Source of the DNA: Streptomyces uncialis
GTDB taxonomy: Bacteria > Actinomycetota > Actinomycetes > Streptomycetales > Streptomycetaceae
Length of the DNA stretch: 64,000 bases
Direction: 5' to 3'
Assembly: GCF_036250755.1 (NCBI RefSeq)
Contig: NZ_CP109583.1
Coordinates: 6,921,501 to 6,985,500, forward strand
Shown piece after piece: positions 50,817-60,935 of the stretch. The notes below the pieces were generated by a model. That model ran no database searches, was not told the origin of the DNA, and saw nothing but the letters and a program-made list of their open reading frames with translations. Position 1 is the stretch's first letter, and each line of letters opens with the position of its first letter. Position numbers and translations under genes: made by a program.

Positions 50817-51683
50817 TCAGCCCCGCAGCTTCTTCAGCAGCGCCACATCGTCCATATGCCCCTGCTTGCCCCCCGGGGTCTCGATGACCAGGGGCACGTC
50901 CGCGGTCGCGGGGTGCGCCAGCAGGGCGCGGAACGGCTCCTCGCCGATATGCCCGGCGCCGATGTTCGCGTGCCGGTCCTTGAAGGCCCCGACACCCTCC
51001 TTCGAATCGTTGGCATGGATCAGTTTCAGCCGCCCCTCACCGACCGTCGCGACCAGCTCGTCGAGCGTCCGACGGGCTCCGCCGGGCCCGGCCAGATCGT
51101 GTCCCGCCGCGAAGATGTGACAGGTGTCCAGACAGACACCCAGCTTCGGATGGGAGTCCAGGGCCGCGAAGTACGGCCCGAAATCCTCCGCCCGCGAGCA
51201 CAGCGAGGACCCCTGCCCGGCCGTCGACTCCAGCAGCAGGAACGGGTCGTCGTCGTGCGTCAGCTCGTCCAGCAGCGGCAGCATCCGCTCCCGTACCTGC
51301 GCCAGCGCCACCGATCGGTTCCGGCCACCGGTCGCGGACCCCGTGTGCACCACGACCCCCACCGCGCCGATCGCCCGCGCCCGGCGCAGCGAGTGCCGCA
51401 TCGAGTCCACGGAACGGTCCACGGTCGCCTCGGTGTGGGAACCGAAGTTGATCAGATACGGGGCGTGCACATACGCCGGGACGCCCCGCTCCGCGCAGTA
51501 CGTACGGAACTCCTCGTCCTGGCGGGGGTCACCGGCCGGGGTGGCCCAGCCGCGCGGGTTGGCCACGAAGACCTGCACGGTCTCGGCGTCCAGCTCACGC
51601 GCGTACGCGAGACCGACGGAGGCGAGACCTCCGGCCACCGGGACGTGGCTGCCGACAGGGTTGCGGGGGAGGGTGCGTGTCAC
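50817..51683 (-). CDS. nfo: Deoxyribonuclease IV (apurinic endonuclease)
   Basis: DNA-repair AP endonuclease of 288 aa with a TIM-barrel and a three-zinc site. Metal ligands are recognisable in YVHAPYLINFGS, VVVHTGSA, LLLESTAGQG, CLDTCHIFAAGHD, LIHANDSKEGVGAFKDRHANIGAGHIGEEPF and the terminal VIETPGG. The length is typical. It uses a GTG start. The gene stands alone, downstream of the PASTA kinase on the same strand. Confidence 0.95.
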   Translation of the reverse strand: MTRTLPRNPVGSHVPVAGGLASVGLAYARELDAETVQVFVANPRGWATPAGDPRQDEEFRTYCAERGVPAYVHAPYLINFGSHTEATVDRSVDSMRHSLRRARAIGAVGVVVHTGSATGGRNRSVALAQVRERMLPLLDELTHDDDPFLLLESTAGQGSSLCSRAEDFGPYFAALDSHPKLGVCLDTCHIFAAGHDLAGPGGARRTLDELVATVGEGRLKLIHANDSKEGVGAFKDRHANIGAGHIGEEPFRALLAHPATADVPLVIETPGGKQGHMDDVALLKKLRG

Positions 51684-51775
51684 CCGGCCAGGGTTTCACG
51701 GCTCTCGGCGGCCCCGGTCGGCGGATGCCCGGCGTGAATCCGCTCGGGCGGGACGGAGCCCCCGGAGCCCCCGGG

Positions 51776-53707
51776 TCAGCGGATGCTCAGCTTGATCCTG
51801 GAGCCCTCCGGGGCCTTCTCCCCGGCCTCGACCGACTGACCGCGGACCGTGTCACCGAAGATCCCGAGGATGCCCCGGTCCTCCTCGACCTCGAACCCGG
51901 CCGCCTCCAGCGTCTGGCGCGCGTCGTCCACCCGGTCACCGACCACGTCCGGGACCTCGATCATCTCCGGCCCCTTGGACAGCGTCAGGGTGATCGTGTC
52001 GCCTTCGGCCGCCTCGGTACGGGCCCGCGGGAACTGCCGGGCGACCTCTCCGGCCGGGACCTTCGCGGTGACGCGTTCCGCCGCGACCTCGGTGCGCAGC
52101 CCCAGTTCCTCCAGCGCGGCCGTCGCCTCGTCCAGCGGCTGATCGCGGACGTCCGGTACGTCCACCGGGGCGCCCCTGCTGACCGTGATCGCGACCGCGC
52201 TGCCCGCCCGGCGCCCGGTGCCCGCCGCCGGTTCGGTGCTGATCACCTCGCCCTTGGGGACGGTCGTGTCGAACTCGTCCGTGACCATCCCGGGCTCCAG
52301 ACCCGCCGACGTGATCTCCTCACGCGCCACGGCGAGCGTGCGGTCGGTGACGTCCGGTACCCGTACCGTCTGCGGTCCCAGCGAGATCGTCAGCCCCACG
52401 CTGCCGTTGTCCCGGATACGTTCCCCGGCCGCCGGATCGGTGGCGACGACGGTGCCGCGCCGGTCCGTGTCGCTGTACTGGCGGCGGATGTCGCCCACGT
52501 CCAGACCGGCGTCCGTCAGACGCTGCCTGGCGTCCGTCTCGGACCGGGTCAGCAGCGCGGGCACCTTGGTGAACTGCCCGGAGTTGATGTACCAGACGCC
52601 CAGCCCGGCCAGCAGGGTCAGCAGCAGGGCCCCGGCGGCCACGAGCACCGACCGCGGCGGTCCGCCGAACCGCCCGAACCGTCCGGTCCGCGCCCGAGCG
52701 GGGGCCGGGGCGCGGGTCAGCACACTGGTCCGCTGGACGTCGTCCGGCTCGTTCACCGGCAGCGGCGCCGGTATGCCGAGCGCCCGGGGGATCACGCTGG
52801 TGCGGTCGTCCGCGTTGTCGTGCGCGGCGGTGCGGGCCTGCGGGGGTACGGCGTCGAGCTGCTCGTCCGTGAGCGCGGAGCGCGCCGCGCGGACCGCCGC
52901 GAGCAGGGCCACCGCGTCGTGCGGCCGTACCGCGGGGGTACGGGCCGCCGCCGACACCACGAGGTCGTCCAGCTCCACCGACAGGCCCGGTACGGCGGCC
53001 GACGGCGGGGGGACGTCCTCGTTGACATGGCTGAAGATCACCTGGGCCGCGGTGTCGCCGGTGTGCGGCTTGCGGCCGGTCAGCATCTCGTACAGGACCA
53101 CACCGCAGGCGTACACATCGGCGCGGGGGTCGGCCGCGCCCTCCTCGATCTGCTCCGGCGCGAGATACGCCACCGTGCCGAGGACGGTGCCCGTGGTGCC
53201 GGTGCCCGAGTCCACGGCCCGCACCAGGCCGAAGTCCGCGACCTTGACCCGGCCGTCGTCGCCGATCAGGACGTTCTCGGGCTTCATGTCCCGGTGGACG
53301 AAACCGGCGCGGTGGGCCGCGCCCAGGGCGGCGAGGACGGGTTCCAGGATGTCGAGCGCGGCGCGGGGCTGGAGCGCGCCGCGTTCACGCAGGACGTCCC
53401 GGAGGGTGCAGCCGGAGACGTACTCCATCGCCAGGTACACATAGGCGCCCTGGGCGCCCTGGTCGAAGACGCCCACGACGTTCGGGTGCGAGAGCCTGGC
53501 CACGGATTTCGCCTCGCGGATGAAGCGCTCCACGAAGGTCGCGTCGACCGCGAGGGCGGGGTGCATCACCTTCAGGGCGACGACGCGGTCGAGGCGGGTG
53601 TCCAGGGCCCGGTAGACCGTGGCCATGCCGCCCGTCGCGATGTGGGCGTCCACGCGGTAGCGGGCGTCGAGAACCTGGCCGACCAGGGGGTCCTGAAGCG
53701 TATGCAC
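51776..53707 (-). CDS. PASTA-domain Ser/Thr protein kinase (PknB/PknL-like)
   Basis: Membrane kinase of 643 aa. The kinase domain (about 14-270) is intact: GGMATVYRALD loop, Lys in VALKVMHP, HRDMKPENVL, ADFGLV and APEQ. A juxtamembrane linker and one transmembrane helix (about 347-367) lead to four extracellular PASTA repeats (about 370-643), which bind peptidoglycan fragments or lipid II in relatives. It probably senses cell-wall state. By position it matches M. tuberculosis PknL, but PknL lacks PASTA repeats. The GTG start at 53707 has TAGACT 6 nt upstream. Confidence 0.95.
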   Translation of the reverse strand: MHTLQDPLVGQVLDARYRVDAHIATGGMATVYRALDTRLDRVVALKVMHPALAVDATFVERFIREAKSVARLSHPNVVGVFDQGAQGAYVYLAMEYVSGCTLRDVLRERGALQPRAALDILEPVLAALGAAHRAGFVHRDMKPENVLIGDDGRVKVADFGLVRAVDSGTGTTGTVLGTVAYLAPEQIEEGAADPRADVYACGVVLYEMLTGRKPHTGDTAAQVIFSHVNEDVPPPSAAVPGLSVELDDLVVSAAARTPAVRPHDAVALLAAVRAARSALTDEQLDAVPPQARTAAHDNADDRTSVIPRALGIPAPLPVNEPDDVQRTSVLTRAPAPARARTGRFGRFGGPPRSVLVAAGALLLTLLAGLGVWYINSGQFTKVPALLTRSETDARQRLTDAGLDVGDIRRQYSDTDRRGTVVATDPAAGERIRDNGSVGLTISLGPQTVRVPDVTDRTLAVAREEITSAGLEPGMVTDEFDTTVPKGEVISTEPAAGTGRRAGSAVAITVSRGAPVDVPDVRDQPLDEATAALEELGLRTEVAAERVTAKVPAGEVARQFPRARTEAAEGDTITLTLSKGPEMIEVPDVVGDRVDDARQTLEAAGFEVEEDRGILGIFGDTVRGQSVEAGEKAPEGSRIKLSIR

Positions 53708-53713
53708 CCACCG

Positions 53714-53719
53714 AGTCTA
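53714..53719 (-). promoter_or_regulatory. -10 element of a predicted leaderless promoter
   Basis: TAGACT on the minus strand, 6 nt before the GTG start of the PASTA kinase gene. Confidence 0.5.
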
Positions 53720-53741
53720 CGTTTCCCCGCATGCCCCCACG

Positions 53742-54327
53742 GGTCGCCTTCGCTTGCGCTTCCGAGGTCTCCCTGTGCTGAGCGCACTTCGTTCCTGTGC
53801 CGTCGCTCGGTGGTTGCGCAGTTCCCCGCGCCCCTGGGTTTCCTGTGCCAGCCGCACTCCGTTCCTGTGCGGGTATCCCGTGGTTTCGCGCAGTTCCCCG
53901 CGCCCCTTTCGGGGCACCCCTGCGTGGTGCCGATGTCCGGCGGGTGCGGGTCGTCCGTCTTTCGCGCAGTTCCCCGCGCCCCTGAAGGGGCACCGTCCTC
54001 CTCGTGCAGTCGCGCTGCTGCGGGAGGGGGTGGGCGGGAATCTCTGCTCGCAGACTCCGATCCTCGTCAGTCGGACCACATGAACGTCGTACCGAGCGTG
54101 TCGGATCGAGGACGGAGAATCCCGACCGGCACCGACCCGAAGAACAAGCAGATGGCGCCCCAAAGGGGCGCGGGGAACTGCGCGAAGACGAGAACCGGCC
54201 CGCACCCGACGAACAATCCCGAAGGGGCAGCATCCAGGGGCGCGGGGAACTGCGCACCCACCGAGCGACGGCACAGGAACAAGTGCGGCCACCCGGACAG
54301 ACCTCACAAGCGCAAGCGGAGGCGACC
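53742..54327. repeat. Intergenic repeat cluster E
   Basis: A boundary motif (53742-53763) and its inverted copy (54308-54327) enclose three cores of one orientation (near 53816, 53887, 53963), a 126-bp element shared with cluster C and two cores of the other orientation (near 54168, 54238). It lies 3' of thiG and 5' of the kinase gene. No coding sequence is credible in 53720-54370. Confidence 0.85.
54023..54148 (-). repeat. 126-bp element shared with cluster C
   Basis: Reverse complement of the element at 33412-33538, with about 8 differences in 126 bp. It begins (plus strand) GGAGGGGGTGGGCGGGAATC and ends CCCGAAGAACAAG, 20 bp before a core copy, as in cluster C. Confidence 0.85.
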
Positions 54328-54370
54328 CGTGCGGGAACGAGTGCGCCCAGCCGGGAGGACCCCCGCCGGG

Positions 54371-55168
<798 letters not shown>

Positions 55169-55369
55169 TCAGCCTCCCTGGACGGCGGTGAGGACCTCGA
55201 CCCGGTCACCCGTGGTCAGGACGGTGGACGTCCACCCCGCGCGCGGGACGACGGTCTCGTTGAGCGCGGCGGCGACCCCGCCCGGCGCGGTGGTGAGCGT
55301 GGCGACGAGCGCGCCGAGGGTGGTTCCCGGCGGCACCTCGCGGGCCTCGCCGTTGAGGGTGACGGTCAT
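55169..55369 (-). CDS. thiS: Sulfur carrier protein ThiS
   Basis: Ubiquitin-like protein of 66 aa that ends in Gly-Gly (TAVQGG), which is converted to a thiocarboxylate and donates sulfur to thiazole. NGEAREVPPGTTLGALV is the usual N-terminal region. It overlaps thiO by 4 bp (ATGA) and lies 3 bp before thiG. Confidence 0.95.
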   Translation of the reverse strand: MTVTLNGEAREVPPGTTLGALVATLTTAPGGVAAALNETVVPRAGWTSTVLTTGDRVEVLTAVQGG

Positions 55370-56535
55370 ACGGACTGCTCCTGGGGGAGGGCGTGGACCG
55401 GGGTCCGGAAGCGCAGCGGGCTGAAGGGCCGGGCGGTCCCGGGCAGTTCGCCGTTCACCAGCGCGTGCGCGAGCACGTCCCCGGTGACGGGCGTGAGCAG
55501 CACACCGTTGCGGTAGTGGCCGGTGGCGAGCAGCAGACCGTCCAGGGCGGTCGGCCCGAGCAGCGGCGCGTTGTCGGGGGAGCCGGGCCGCAGCCCCGCG
55601 CGGGTCTCGGTGAGCGGCAGCTCGGTGATGCCGGGCACCAGCTCATGGGCGTCGCGCAGCAGCTCGTACACGCCGCCCGCGGTGACGGTGGTGTCCCAGC
55701 CCAGCTCCTCGCTGGTCGCGCCGACGACGAGTTCGCCGTTCTCCCGGGGGACGAGATACACCTGGCTGCCCCGGACGACGGCCCGGACCGTCCGGTTCAG
55801 GAACGGGGCGTACCGCGGCGGCACGGTCAGCCGCAGCACCTGGCCCTTGACCGGCCGGACCGGCGGCAGCACGTCGTCCGGTACCCCGGCGAGCCGGCCG
55901 CTGAGGCTGCCCGCGGCGAGGACGACCTGCCCGGCGGCGAGCCGGGTGCCGTCCTCCAGCGCGACGCCCACGGCCCGCTCACGGGCCACCAGAAGGCTCT
56001 CGGCCCGGTGGAGGTGGAAGTCCACCCCGGCCGAGCGGCAGGCCGCCACAAGGGCCGCGGCGAGCCTTCTGGGGTCGATCTGGTGGTCGTCGTCGACCCG
56101 CAGTCCGCCGCGTACCCCGGGCGCCAGCATCGGCTCCAGCCGCCGGCACTCCCGTCCGTTCAGCCACCGGGAGCTGAGTCCCGCACCGGTCTGGAGTGTG
56201 TGCAGATCCCGCAGATGGGCCCGGTCGTCGGCGTCGAGCGCCACCGCGAGCGTGCCGCAGCGCCGGTAGCCGAGGTCGAGCCCGGTGACCCCGGTGAGCT
56301 CCGCGACGAACGCGGGATACCGCTGTGCCGAGGCCAGGTTGAGGGCGAGCAGGGTCTCCTCGCCGTGGTGCAGTTCGGTGACGGCCGCGAGCATGCCCGC
56401 CGCGACCTGTGCCGCCCCGCCACCGGGCCCGGGGTCCACGACCACCGTGGCCAGTCCGCGCTGCGCCGCCCGCCAGGCGGTCACCAGGCCGATGATCCCG
56501 CCCCCCACGACCAGCACGTCCGCTGTACGCGACAT
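55366..56535 (-). CDS. thiO: Glycine oxidase
   Basis: FAD enzyme of 389 aa that oxidises glycine to the imine used by ThiG. The dinucleotide-binding VLVVGGGIIGLVTAWRAAQRG is at the N-terminus, and the C-terminal GATSEELGWDTTVTAGGVYELL and RAGLRPGSPDNAPLLGP blocks are typical. ATG at 56535, just after the TPP riboswitch, is preferred over longer in-frame starts that would run back through the riboswitch. Confidence 0.94.
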   Translation of the reverse strand: MSRTADVLVVGGGIIGLVTAWRAAQRGLATVVVDPGPGGGAAQVAAGMLAAVTELHHGEETLLALNLASAQRYPAFVAELTGVTGLDLGYRRCGTLAVALDADDRAHLRDLHTLQTGAGLSSRWLNGRECRRLEPMLAPGVRGGLRVDDDHQIDPRRLAAALVAACRSAGVDFHLHRAESLLVARERAVGVALEDGTRLAAGQVVLAAGSLSGRLAGVPDDVLPPVRPVKGQVLRLTVPPRYAPFLNRTVRAVVRGSQVYLVPRENGELVVGATSEELGWDTTVTAGGVYELLRDAHELVPGITELPLTETRAGLRPGSPDNAPLLGPTALDGLLLATGHYRNGVLLTPVTGDVLAHALVNGELPGTARPFSPLRFRTPVHALPQEQSV

Positions 56536-56544
56536 GGGTGTCCA

Positions 56545-56640
56545 GCCCCTCCCTTCGCCGGCATGACCCGGATCAGGTTCGTACGGTCGGAGGCCGGTCA
56601 GCCTCCCTCTCAGCCCGGTGCGTCCGGGCTCCCGCGAGTG
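56545..56640 (-). promoter_or_regulatory. TPP riboswitch
   Basis: The minus strand reads CGCGGGAGCCCGG ... GGGCTGAGAGGGAGG ... CGAACCTGATCCGGGTCATG then CCGGCGAAGGGAGGGG, which is the thi-box with both conserved cores (CTGAGAGG and CCTGATC-GGGTCATGCC-GCGAAGGGA). It represses thiOSG when thiamine pyrophosphate is abundant. The final GGGAGGGG probably also serves as ribosome site. A possible -10 (TAGGGT, 56653-56658 minus) lies upstream. Confidence 0.95.
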
Positions 56641-56697
56641 CTCTACGTTGGCCACCCTAACCCGTCCTCGTACGCCTCAGTAAGGGAGCCGTCACCC

Positions 56698-57075
56698 GTG
56701 ACAGCCCAGGACACGGCGCCCCGCGCCCCCTCGCTCGACGGCCGGACCCTCGCCCCGGTGGCCGACCAGGCGCCCGGTCAGGTCGGCACCGGGACCCGGT
56801 TCGCCTACCACGAGCGGGACGGGGTGGTCTGGGCCGACTACGCGGGCGGTGACGTGGCGCGCGGACATCTCGTCGGCACGCGCGCGGGGGACCGCCTCGA
56901 CTTCCGCTACGTCCAGTTGCGCACCGACGGCACCACCGCGTCCGGCCACTGCGTCTCCGAGGTGACGGCCCTGCCGGACGGCCGGCTGCGGCTGACGGAG
57001 ACCTGGGAGTGGGAATCGGGTCCGGGTCGGGGCACGAGCGTGGTGGAGGAGCTCACGACCGGGGGACGACGCTGA
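56698..57075 (+). CDS. Conserved small beta-rich protein of unknown function
   Basis: Protein of 125 aa. The core VGTGTRFAYHERDGVVWADYAGGDVARGHLVG, then DRLDFRYVQLRTDGTTASGHCVSEV and LRLTETWEWESGPGRGTSVVEEL, suggests a small beta-barrel with alternating hydrophobic residues. Homologues are often labelled N-acetylglutamate synthase, which I do not see supported by any acetyltransferase motif. The GTG start at 56698 follows AGGGAG. It is divergent from thiO. Confidence 0.8.
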   Translation: MTAQDTAPRAPSLDGRTLAPVADQAPGQVGTGTRFAYHERDGVVWADYAGGDVARGHLVGTRAGDRLDFRYVQLRTDGTTASGHCVSEVTALPDGRLRLTETWEWESGPGRGTSVVEELTTGGRR

Positions 57076-57091
57076 CCCGAGGTCGTCTGTC

Positions 57092-57097
57092 TATGGT
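57092..57097 (+). promoter_or_regulatory. -10 element of a predicted leaderless promoter
   Basis: TATGGT, 6 nt before the GTG at 57104. Confidence 0.45.
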
Positions 57098-57103
57098 GGC
57101 GGG

Positions 57104-58405
57104 GTGAGTGAGCGGACCGGGCCCCCCGCAGCGGTGGCCGCACAGGCAGCGTCAGAAGCACCGGCCGACCTGGCACCGGCGACCGGCGGCACGCCGGACC
57201 TCCCGCGCGCGGGTGAGCGGGTCGTCGTCGCGGGCGCGGGCATGGCCGGGGTGCAGACCGCCGTGGCCCTGCGCGAACAGGGCTTCACCGGGTCCGTGGT
57301 GCTGATCGGCGCCGAACCCCACCAGCCCTACGACCGGCCGCCGCTGTCCAAGGCCGTCCTGCTCGGCAACGCCGAGGGCTCCGCCTTCGACATCGACTTC
57401 GAAGCCCTCGGCGTCGAACTGCGGCTCGGCCTGGAGGTCACCGGCGTCCGCCCCGGCGACCACGCGCTCGACACCGAGGACGGCCCCGTCCCGTACGACA
57501 CGCTCGTGATCGCGACCGGCGCCCAACCGGTCCGGCTGCCCGGCTCCGAGGGTGTGCCCGGGGTGCATCTGCTGCGCACCCTGGACGACGCGCAGCGGCT
57601 GCGCCCGGTGCTCGCCGACCGGCACGACATCGTGGTGGTCGGCGCCGGATGGATCGGCGCCGAGTTCGCCACCGCGGCCCGCGAGGCGGGCTGCGCGGTG
57701 ACCGTGGTCGAGGCCGCCGACCGGCCGCTGGCGGGCGCGCTGCCCGCGGACGTGGCCGCGCCGATGACCGGCTGGTACGCCGAGGCGGGCGTGAACTTGC
57801 GCACCCACGCGCGCGTGGCGCGTGTCGAACCGGGCCTGGTGGTCCTCGACGACGGCACCGCGCTGCCCGCCGGGGCCGTCGTCGTCGGGATCGGCGCCCG
57901 CCCCGCCACCGGCTGGCTCACGGGCTCGGGGATCACCCTGGGGGACCACCGGGAGATCGTCGCCGACGACCGGCTGCGGACCTCGGCGCCCGATGTGTAC
58001 GCCGTCGGCGACTGCGCCTCCTTCCCCTCCGCGCGCTACGGCGAACGCCTCCTGGTGCACCACTGGGACAACGCCCTCCAGGGCCCCCGTACGGTCGCCG
58101 CGGGCATCGTCGGCGGACCGGCCGCGCCCTACGACCCGGTGCCGTACTTCTGGTCGGAGCAGTTCGGCCGCTTCGTCCAGTACGCGGGCCACCATCCGCA
58201 CGCCGACACGACGGTCCGGCGCGGGGACCCCGCCGGGGCGGCCTGGTCGGTGTGCTGGCTGCGCGAGGACCGGCTGGTGGCCCTGCTGGCCGTGGGCCGG
58301 CCGCGTGACCTCGCCCAGGGCCGGAAGCTGATCGAGGCCGGTGCGCCGCTGGACGCGGAGGCGCTGACGGACCCGGCCCGGCCGCTGAAGTCCGCCGTCC
58401 GCTGA
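57104..58405 (+). CDS. FAD-dependent NAD(P)H:ferredoxin-type reductase
   Basis: Flavoprotein of 433 aa of the ferredoxin-reductase group (BphA4-like). FAD site RVVVAGAGMAGVQTAVALREQGFTGSVVLIG after an Ala-rich N-terminus of about 40 residues, acceptor-loop PYDRPPLSKAVL, NAD site DIVVVGAGWIGAEFATAAREAGCAVTVVEA and the second FAD motif SAPDVYAVGDCASF, then a C-terminal WSEQFGRFVQYAGHH domain. The electron acceptor could be a ferredoxin for a cytochrome P450 or dioxygenase; none is nearby. Confidence 0.92.
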   Translation: MSERTGPPAAVAAQAASEAPADLAPATGGTPDLPRAGERVVVAGAGMAGVQTAVALREQGFTGSVVLIGAEPHQPYDRPPLSKAVLLGNAEGSAFDIDFEALGVELRLGLEVTGVRPGDHALDTEDGPVPYDTLVIATGAQPVRLPGSEGVPGVHLLRTLDDAQRLRPVLADRHDIVVVGAGWIGAEFATAAREAGCAVTVVEAADRPLAGALPADVAAPMTGWYAEAGVNLRTHARVARVEPGLVVLDDGTALPAGAVVVGIGARPATGWLTGSGITLGDHREIVADDRLRTSAPDVYAVGDCASFPSARYGERLLVHHWDNALQGPRTVAAGIVGGPAAPYDPVPYFWSEQFGRFVQYAGHHPHADTTVRRGDPAGAAWSVCWLREDRLVALLAVGRPRDLAQGRKLIEAGAPLDAEALTDPARPLKSAVR

Positions 58406-58518
58406 GCGGCCGGGACCGGCCGGGAGGGGTTCTTCGGGGGCTTGTACCACCCGGCGCGGCGGGACGCGCGCAGCGGGCCGCTTTTCCGTTGCCGGAGTGA
58501 AGTGGCACGCTTGGGTAC

Positions 58519-58884
58519 GTGACCGAGATTGACGTAAAGATCGATGCGCTCGTCCCCGCCTGGCTCACCCTCCCCGACATCGCCGAGCAGTTCGGCGAGG
58601 TGGTGACCCGTGTCCGGCAGCTCGTCAGGGACGGGCAGCTCATCGCGGTACGCCGGGGCGAGAACAGGGCGCTGCACGTACCCGCCGCCTTCATCGACGG
58701 CGACAAGGTCGTCAAGGGCCTCAGCGGCACCCTGACGCTCCTGCGGGACGACGGCTTCAACGACGAAGAGATCCTGGAATGGCTCTTCACGCCCGACCCC
58801 ACCCTGCCGGGCACGCCCGCGCAGGCCCTGAGCGAGAATCGCGGTACGGAGGTGAAGCGCCGAGCGCAGGCGCTCGCCGTCTGA
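58519..58884 (+). CDS. Rv2175c-family DNA-binding protein
   Basis: Protein of 121 aa with an N-terminal winged helix-turn-helix ([45 protein letters not shown]) and a C-terminal helical domain ([37 protein letters not shown]). In M. tuberculosis Rv2175c lies beside pknL and is a PknL substrate. Here the PASTA kinase gene is 4.8 kb away, separated by thiOSG and two other genes. The target DNA is unknown. It uses a GTG start. Confidence 0.92.
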   Translation: MTEIDVKIDALVPAWLTLPDIAEQFGEVVTRVRQLVRDGQLIAVRRGENRALHVPAAFIDGDKVVKGLSGTLTLLRDDGFNDEEILEWLFTPDPTLPGTPAQALSENRGTEVKRRAQALAV

Positions 58885-59062
58885 GCGATCCAGCATCCGC
58901 CGCCCGAGCGGCGGCACCGCCGGTGTGCGGGCACGGGCCGCCCGTGCCCGCACACCACCGTCCGCACCATCACCAAGGGCCGCCCGCACCACCACGGCCC
59001 ACGCTTTGCCACGGCCCACTCATCACCACGAAGCACGCATCACCACGGGGGGACACCGCGTC

Positions 59063-59713
59063 ATGCCCAGCTCCACGCGCCGCGCCCGGCTCGCCGACGC
59101 CCGCCTCTACCTCTGCACGGACGCCCGTACCCGGCAGGGCGACCTGCCGGAGTTCCTGGACAGCGTCCTCGCGGGCGGTGTCGACATCGTGCAGCTGCGC
59201 GACAAGGGCATGGAGGCGGCCGAGGAGCTGGAGCATCTGCGGGTCGTCGCCGACGCGTGCCGCCGGCACGGCGCGCTGCTCGCGGTGAACGACCGCGCCG
59301 ACATCGCCCACGCCGCGGGCGCCGACGTGCTGCATCTGGGCCAGGGCGACCTGCCCGTCCCGGCGGCCCGCGCGATCGTCGGTGACGACGTCCTGATCGG
59401 CCGTTCCACCCACGCCCTCCCGGAGGCGCGGGACGCGGCCGTCCAGCAGGGCGCCGACTACTTCTGCACGGGCCCCTGCTGGCCCACCCCCACCAAGCCG
59501 GGCCGTAATGCCCCGGGGCTCGACCTGGTCCGGCACACGGCCGCGCTGGGCACCGACCGGCCGTGGTTCGCGATCGGGGGGATCGACCTCGGCAACCTCG
59601 ACCAGGTCGTCGAGGCGGGCGCCCGGCGCGTCGTCGTCGTCCGCGCCCTGACCGAGGCCCCGGACCCGGGAGCGGCGGCCCGTGAGTTCGCGGAGCGGCT
59701 CCGGGAGCGGTAG
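59063..59713 (+). CDS. thiE: Thiamine-phosphate synthase
   Basis: Enzyme of 216 aa that couples the pyrimidine and thiazole halves of thiamine. TIM-barrel motifs: [67 protein letters not shown] and the phosphate-binding [28 protein letters not shown]. It stands apart from thiOSG and I see no riboswitch directly before it. The region 58885-59062 has only GC-rich sequence. Confidence 0.95.
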   Translation: MPSSTRRARLADARLYLCTDARTRQGDLPEFLDSVLAGGVDIVQLRDKGMEAAEELEHLRVVADACRRHGALLAVNDRADIAHAAGADVLHLGQGDLPVPAARAIVGDDVLIGRSTHALPEARDAAVQQGADYFCTGPCWPTPTKPGRNAPGLDLVRHTAALGTDRPWFAIGGIDLGNLDQVVEAGARRVVVVRALTEAPDPGAAAREFAERLRER

Positions 59714-59934
59714 CGGGTGCGGTGGCCGGGCCGTGGGCTGCGGCCCGCTCGCGGTCCGTGTTCCGTGATCCGGGTCCGGCCCGAGAGCCACGCGCCGGGG
59801 TCCGCGGTCCGCGGTGGTGTCCGTATCGTGGACAAAACCGGTCGGCCCGGTGCGTGTCGGCGCACGGAACAGGCCATGCGTTGTCCGAAGCGTGGACAGC
59901 GGCACGTTATTCGTCCGTAATGTCCGTCGCCCGG

Positions 59935-59963
59935 TTGGGGGACGGCCACGGGCTGGCTAACCT
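59935..59963 (+). promoter_or_regulatory. Promoter of metF, leaderless
   Basis: TTGGGG (59935-59940) and TAACCT (59958-59963) are 17 bp apart. The start codon follows the -10 by 6 nt. Confidence 0.6.
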
Positions 59964-59969
59964 GCCCGT

Positions 59970-60890
59970 ATGGCCCTAGGCACTGCTTCCACCAGGACGG
60001 ACCGCGCACGCACGGTGCGTGACATGCTCGCGTCGGGCAAAGCGACGTACTCGTTCGAGTTCTGGGCGCCGAAAACGCCCAAGGGCGAGCGGAACCTGTG
60101 GAACGCGCTGCGCCGGGTCGAGGCGGTCGCCCCGAGCTTCGTCTCGGTGACCTACGGCGCGGGGGGCTCCACCCGCGCGGGCACCGTCAAGGCCACCGAG
60201 AGCATCGTCGCGGACTCGACCCTGACCCCCGTCGCGCACCTCACGGCCGTCAACCACTCCATCGCGGAACTGCGCAACATCATCGGCCAGTACGCCGACG
60301 CGGGCATCCGCAACATGCTCGCCGTCCGCGGCGACCCGCCCGGTGACCCCATGGGCGCGTGGGTCCCGCACCCCGAGGGCCTCGCCTACGCGGCCGAACT
60401 GGTGCGGCTCATCAAGGAGTCCGGGGACTTCTGCGTCGGCGTCGCCGCCTTCCCGGAGATGCACCCCCGTTCCGAGGGCTGGGACCAGGACGTCCGGCAC
60501 TTCGTCGACAAGTGCCGCGCGGGCGCCGACTACGCCATCACCCAGATGTTCTTCGACCCGGAGTCCTATCTGCGGCTGCGCGAACGGGTGTCCGCGGCCG
60601 GATGCGACACGCCGATCATCCCCGAGGTCATGCCCGTCACCAGCGTGAAACAGCTCGAACGGCTGGGTCAGCTGAGCAACGCGGCGTTCCCGGACGAGCT
60701 GAAAGAACGCATCCTCGCGGCGAAGGACGATCCGGCGGCTGTACGCTCCTTGGGAATCGAGTTCGCGACGGAGTTCTGCGCGAGACTGCTGGACGAGGGC
60801 GTCCCGGGGCTGCACTTCATCACGCTCAACAACTCGACGGCGACGCTGGAGATCTACGAGAATCTGGGCCTGCACCACACGCGGGCCTAG
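59970..60890 (+). CDS. metF: 5,10-methylenetetrahydrofolate reductase
   Basis: Flavoenzyme of 306 aa that makes 5-methyltetrahydrofolate for methionine synthesis. Motifs: [18 protein letters not shown] (catalytic Glu), [42 protein letters not shown] and [11 protein letters not shown]. Length is normal. It has no SAM or B12 riboswitch in front. Order relative to the Rv2175c homologue is as in mycobacteria. Confidence 0.96.
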   Translation: MALGTASTRTDRARTVRDMLASGKATYSFEFWAPKTPKGERNLWNALRRVEAVAPSFVSVTYGAGGSTRAGTVKATESIVADSTLTPVAHLTAVNHSIAELRNIIGQYADAGIRNMLAVRGDPPGDPMGAWVPHPEGLAYAAELVRLIKESGDFCVGVAAFPEMHPRSEGWDQDVRHFVDKCRAGADYAITQMFFDPESYLRLRERVSAAGCDTPIIPEVMPVTSVKQLERLGQLSNAAFPDELKERILAAKDDPAAVRSLGIEFATEFCARLLDEGVPGLHFITLNNSTATLEIYENLGLHHTRA

Positions 60891-60935
60891 ACCGGCCGTG
60901 CGCGGAGGGGCGCAGGCCGCACGAGAGGGGCGTAC

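Noticed and set aside
56698..57075. N-acetylglutamate synthase label for the 125-aa protein
   Set aside because: There is no acetyl-CoA-binding motif of the GNAT fold; the sequence pattern is a small beta-rich domain.
59714..59969. Riboswitch (B12 or SAM) before metF
   Set aside because: No B12-box or SAM core is visible and the predicted start of transcription is at the metF start codon.
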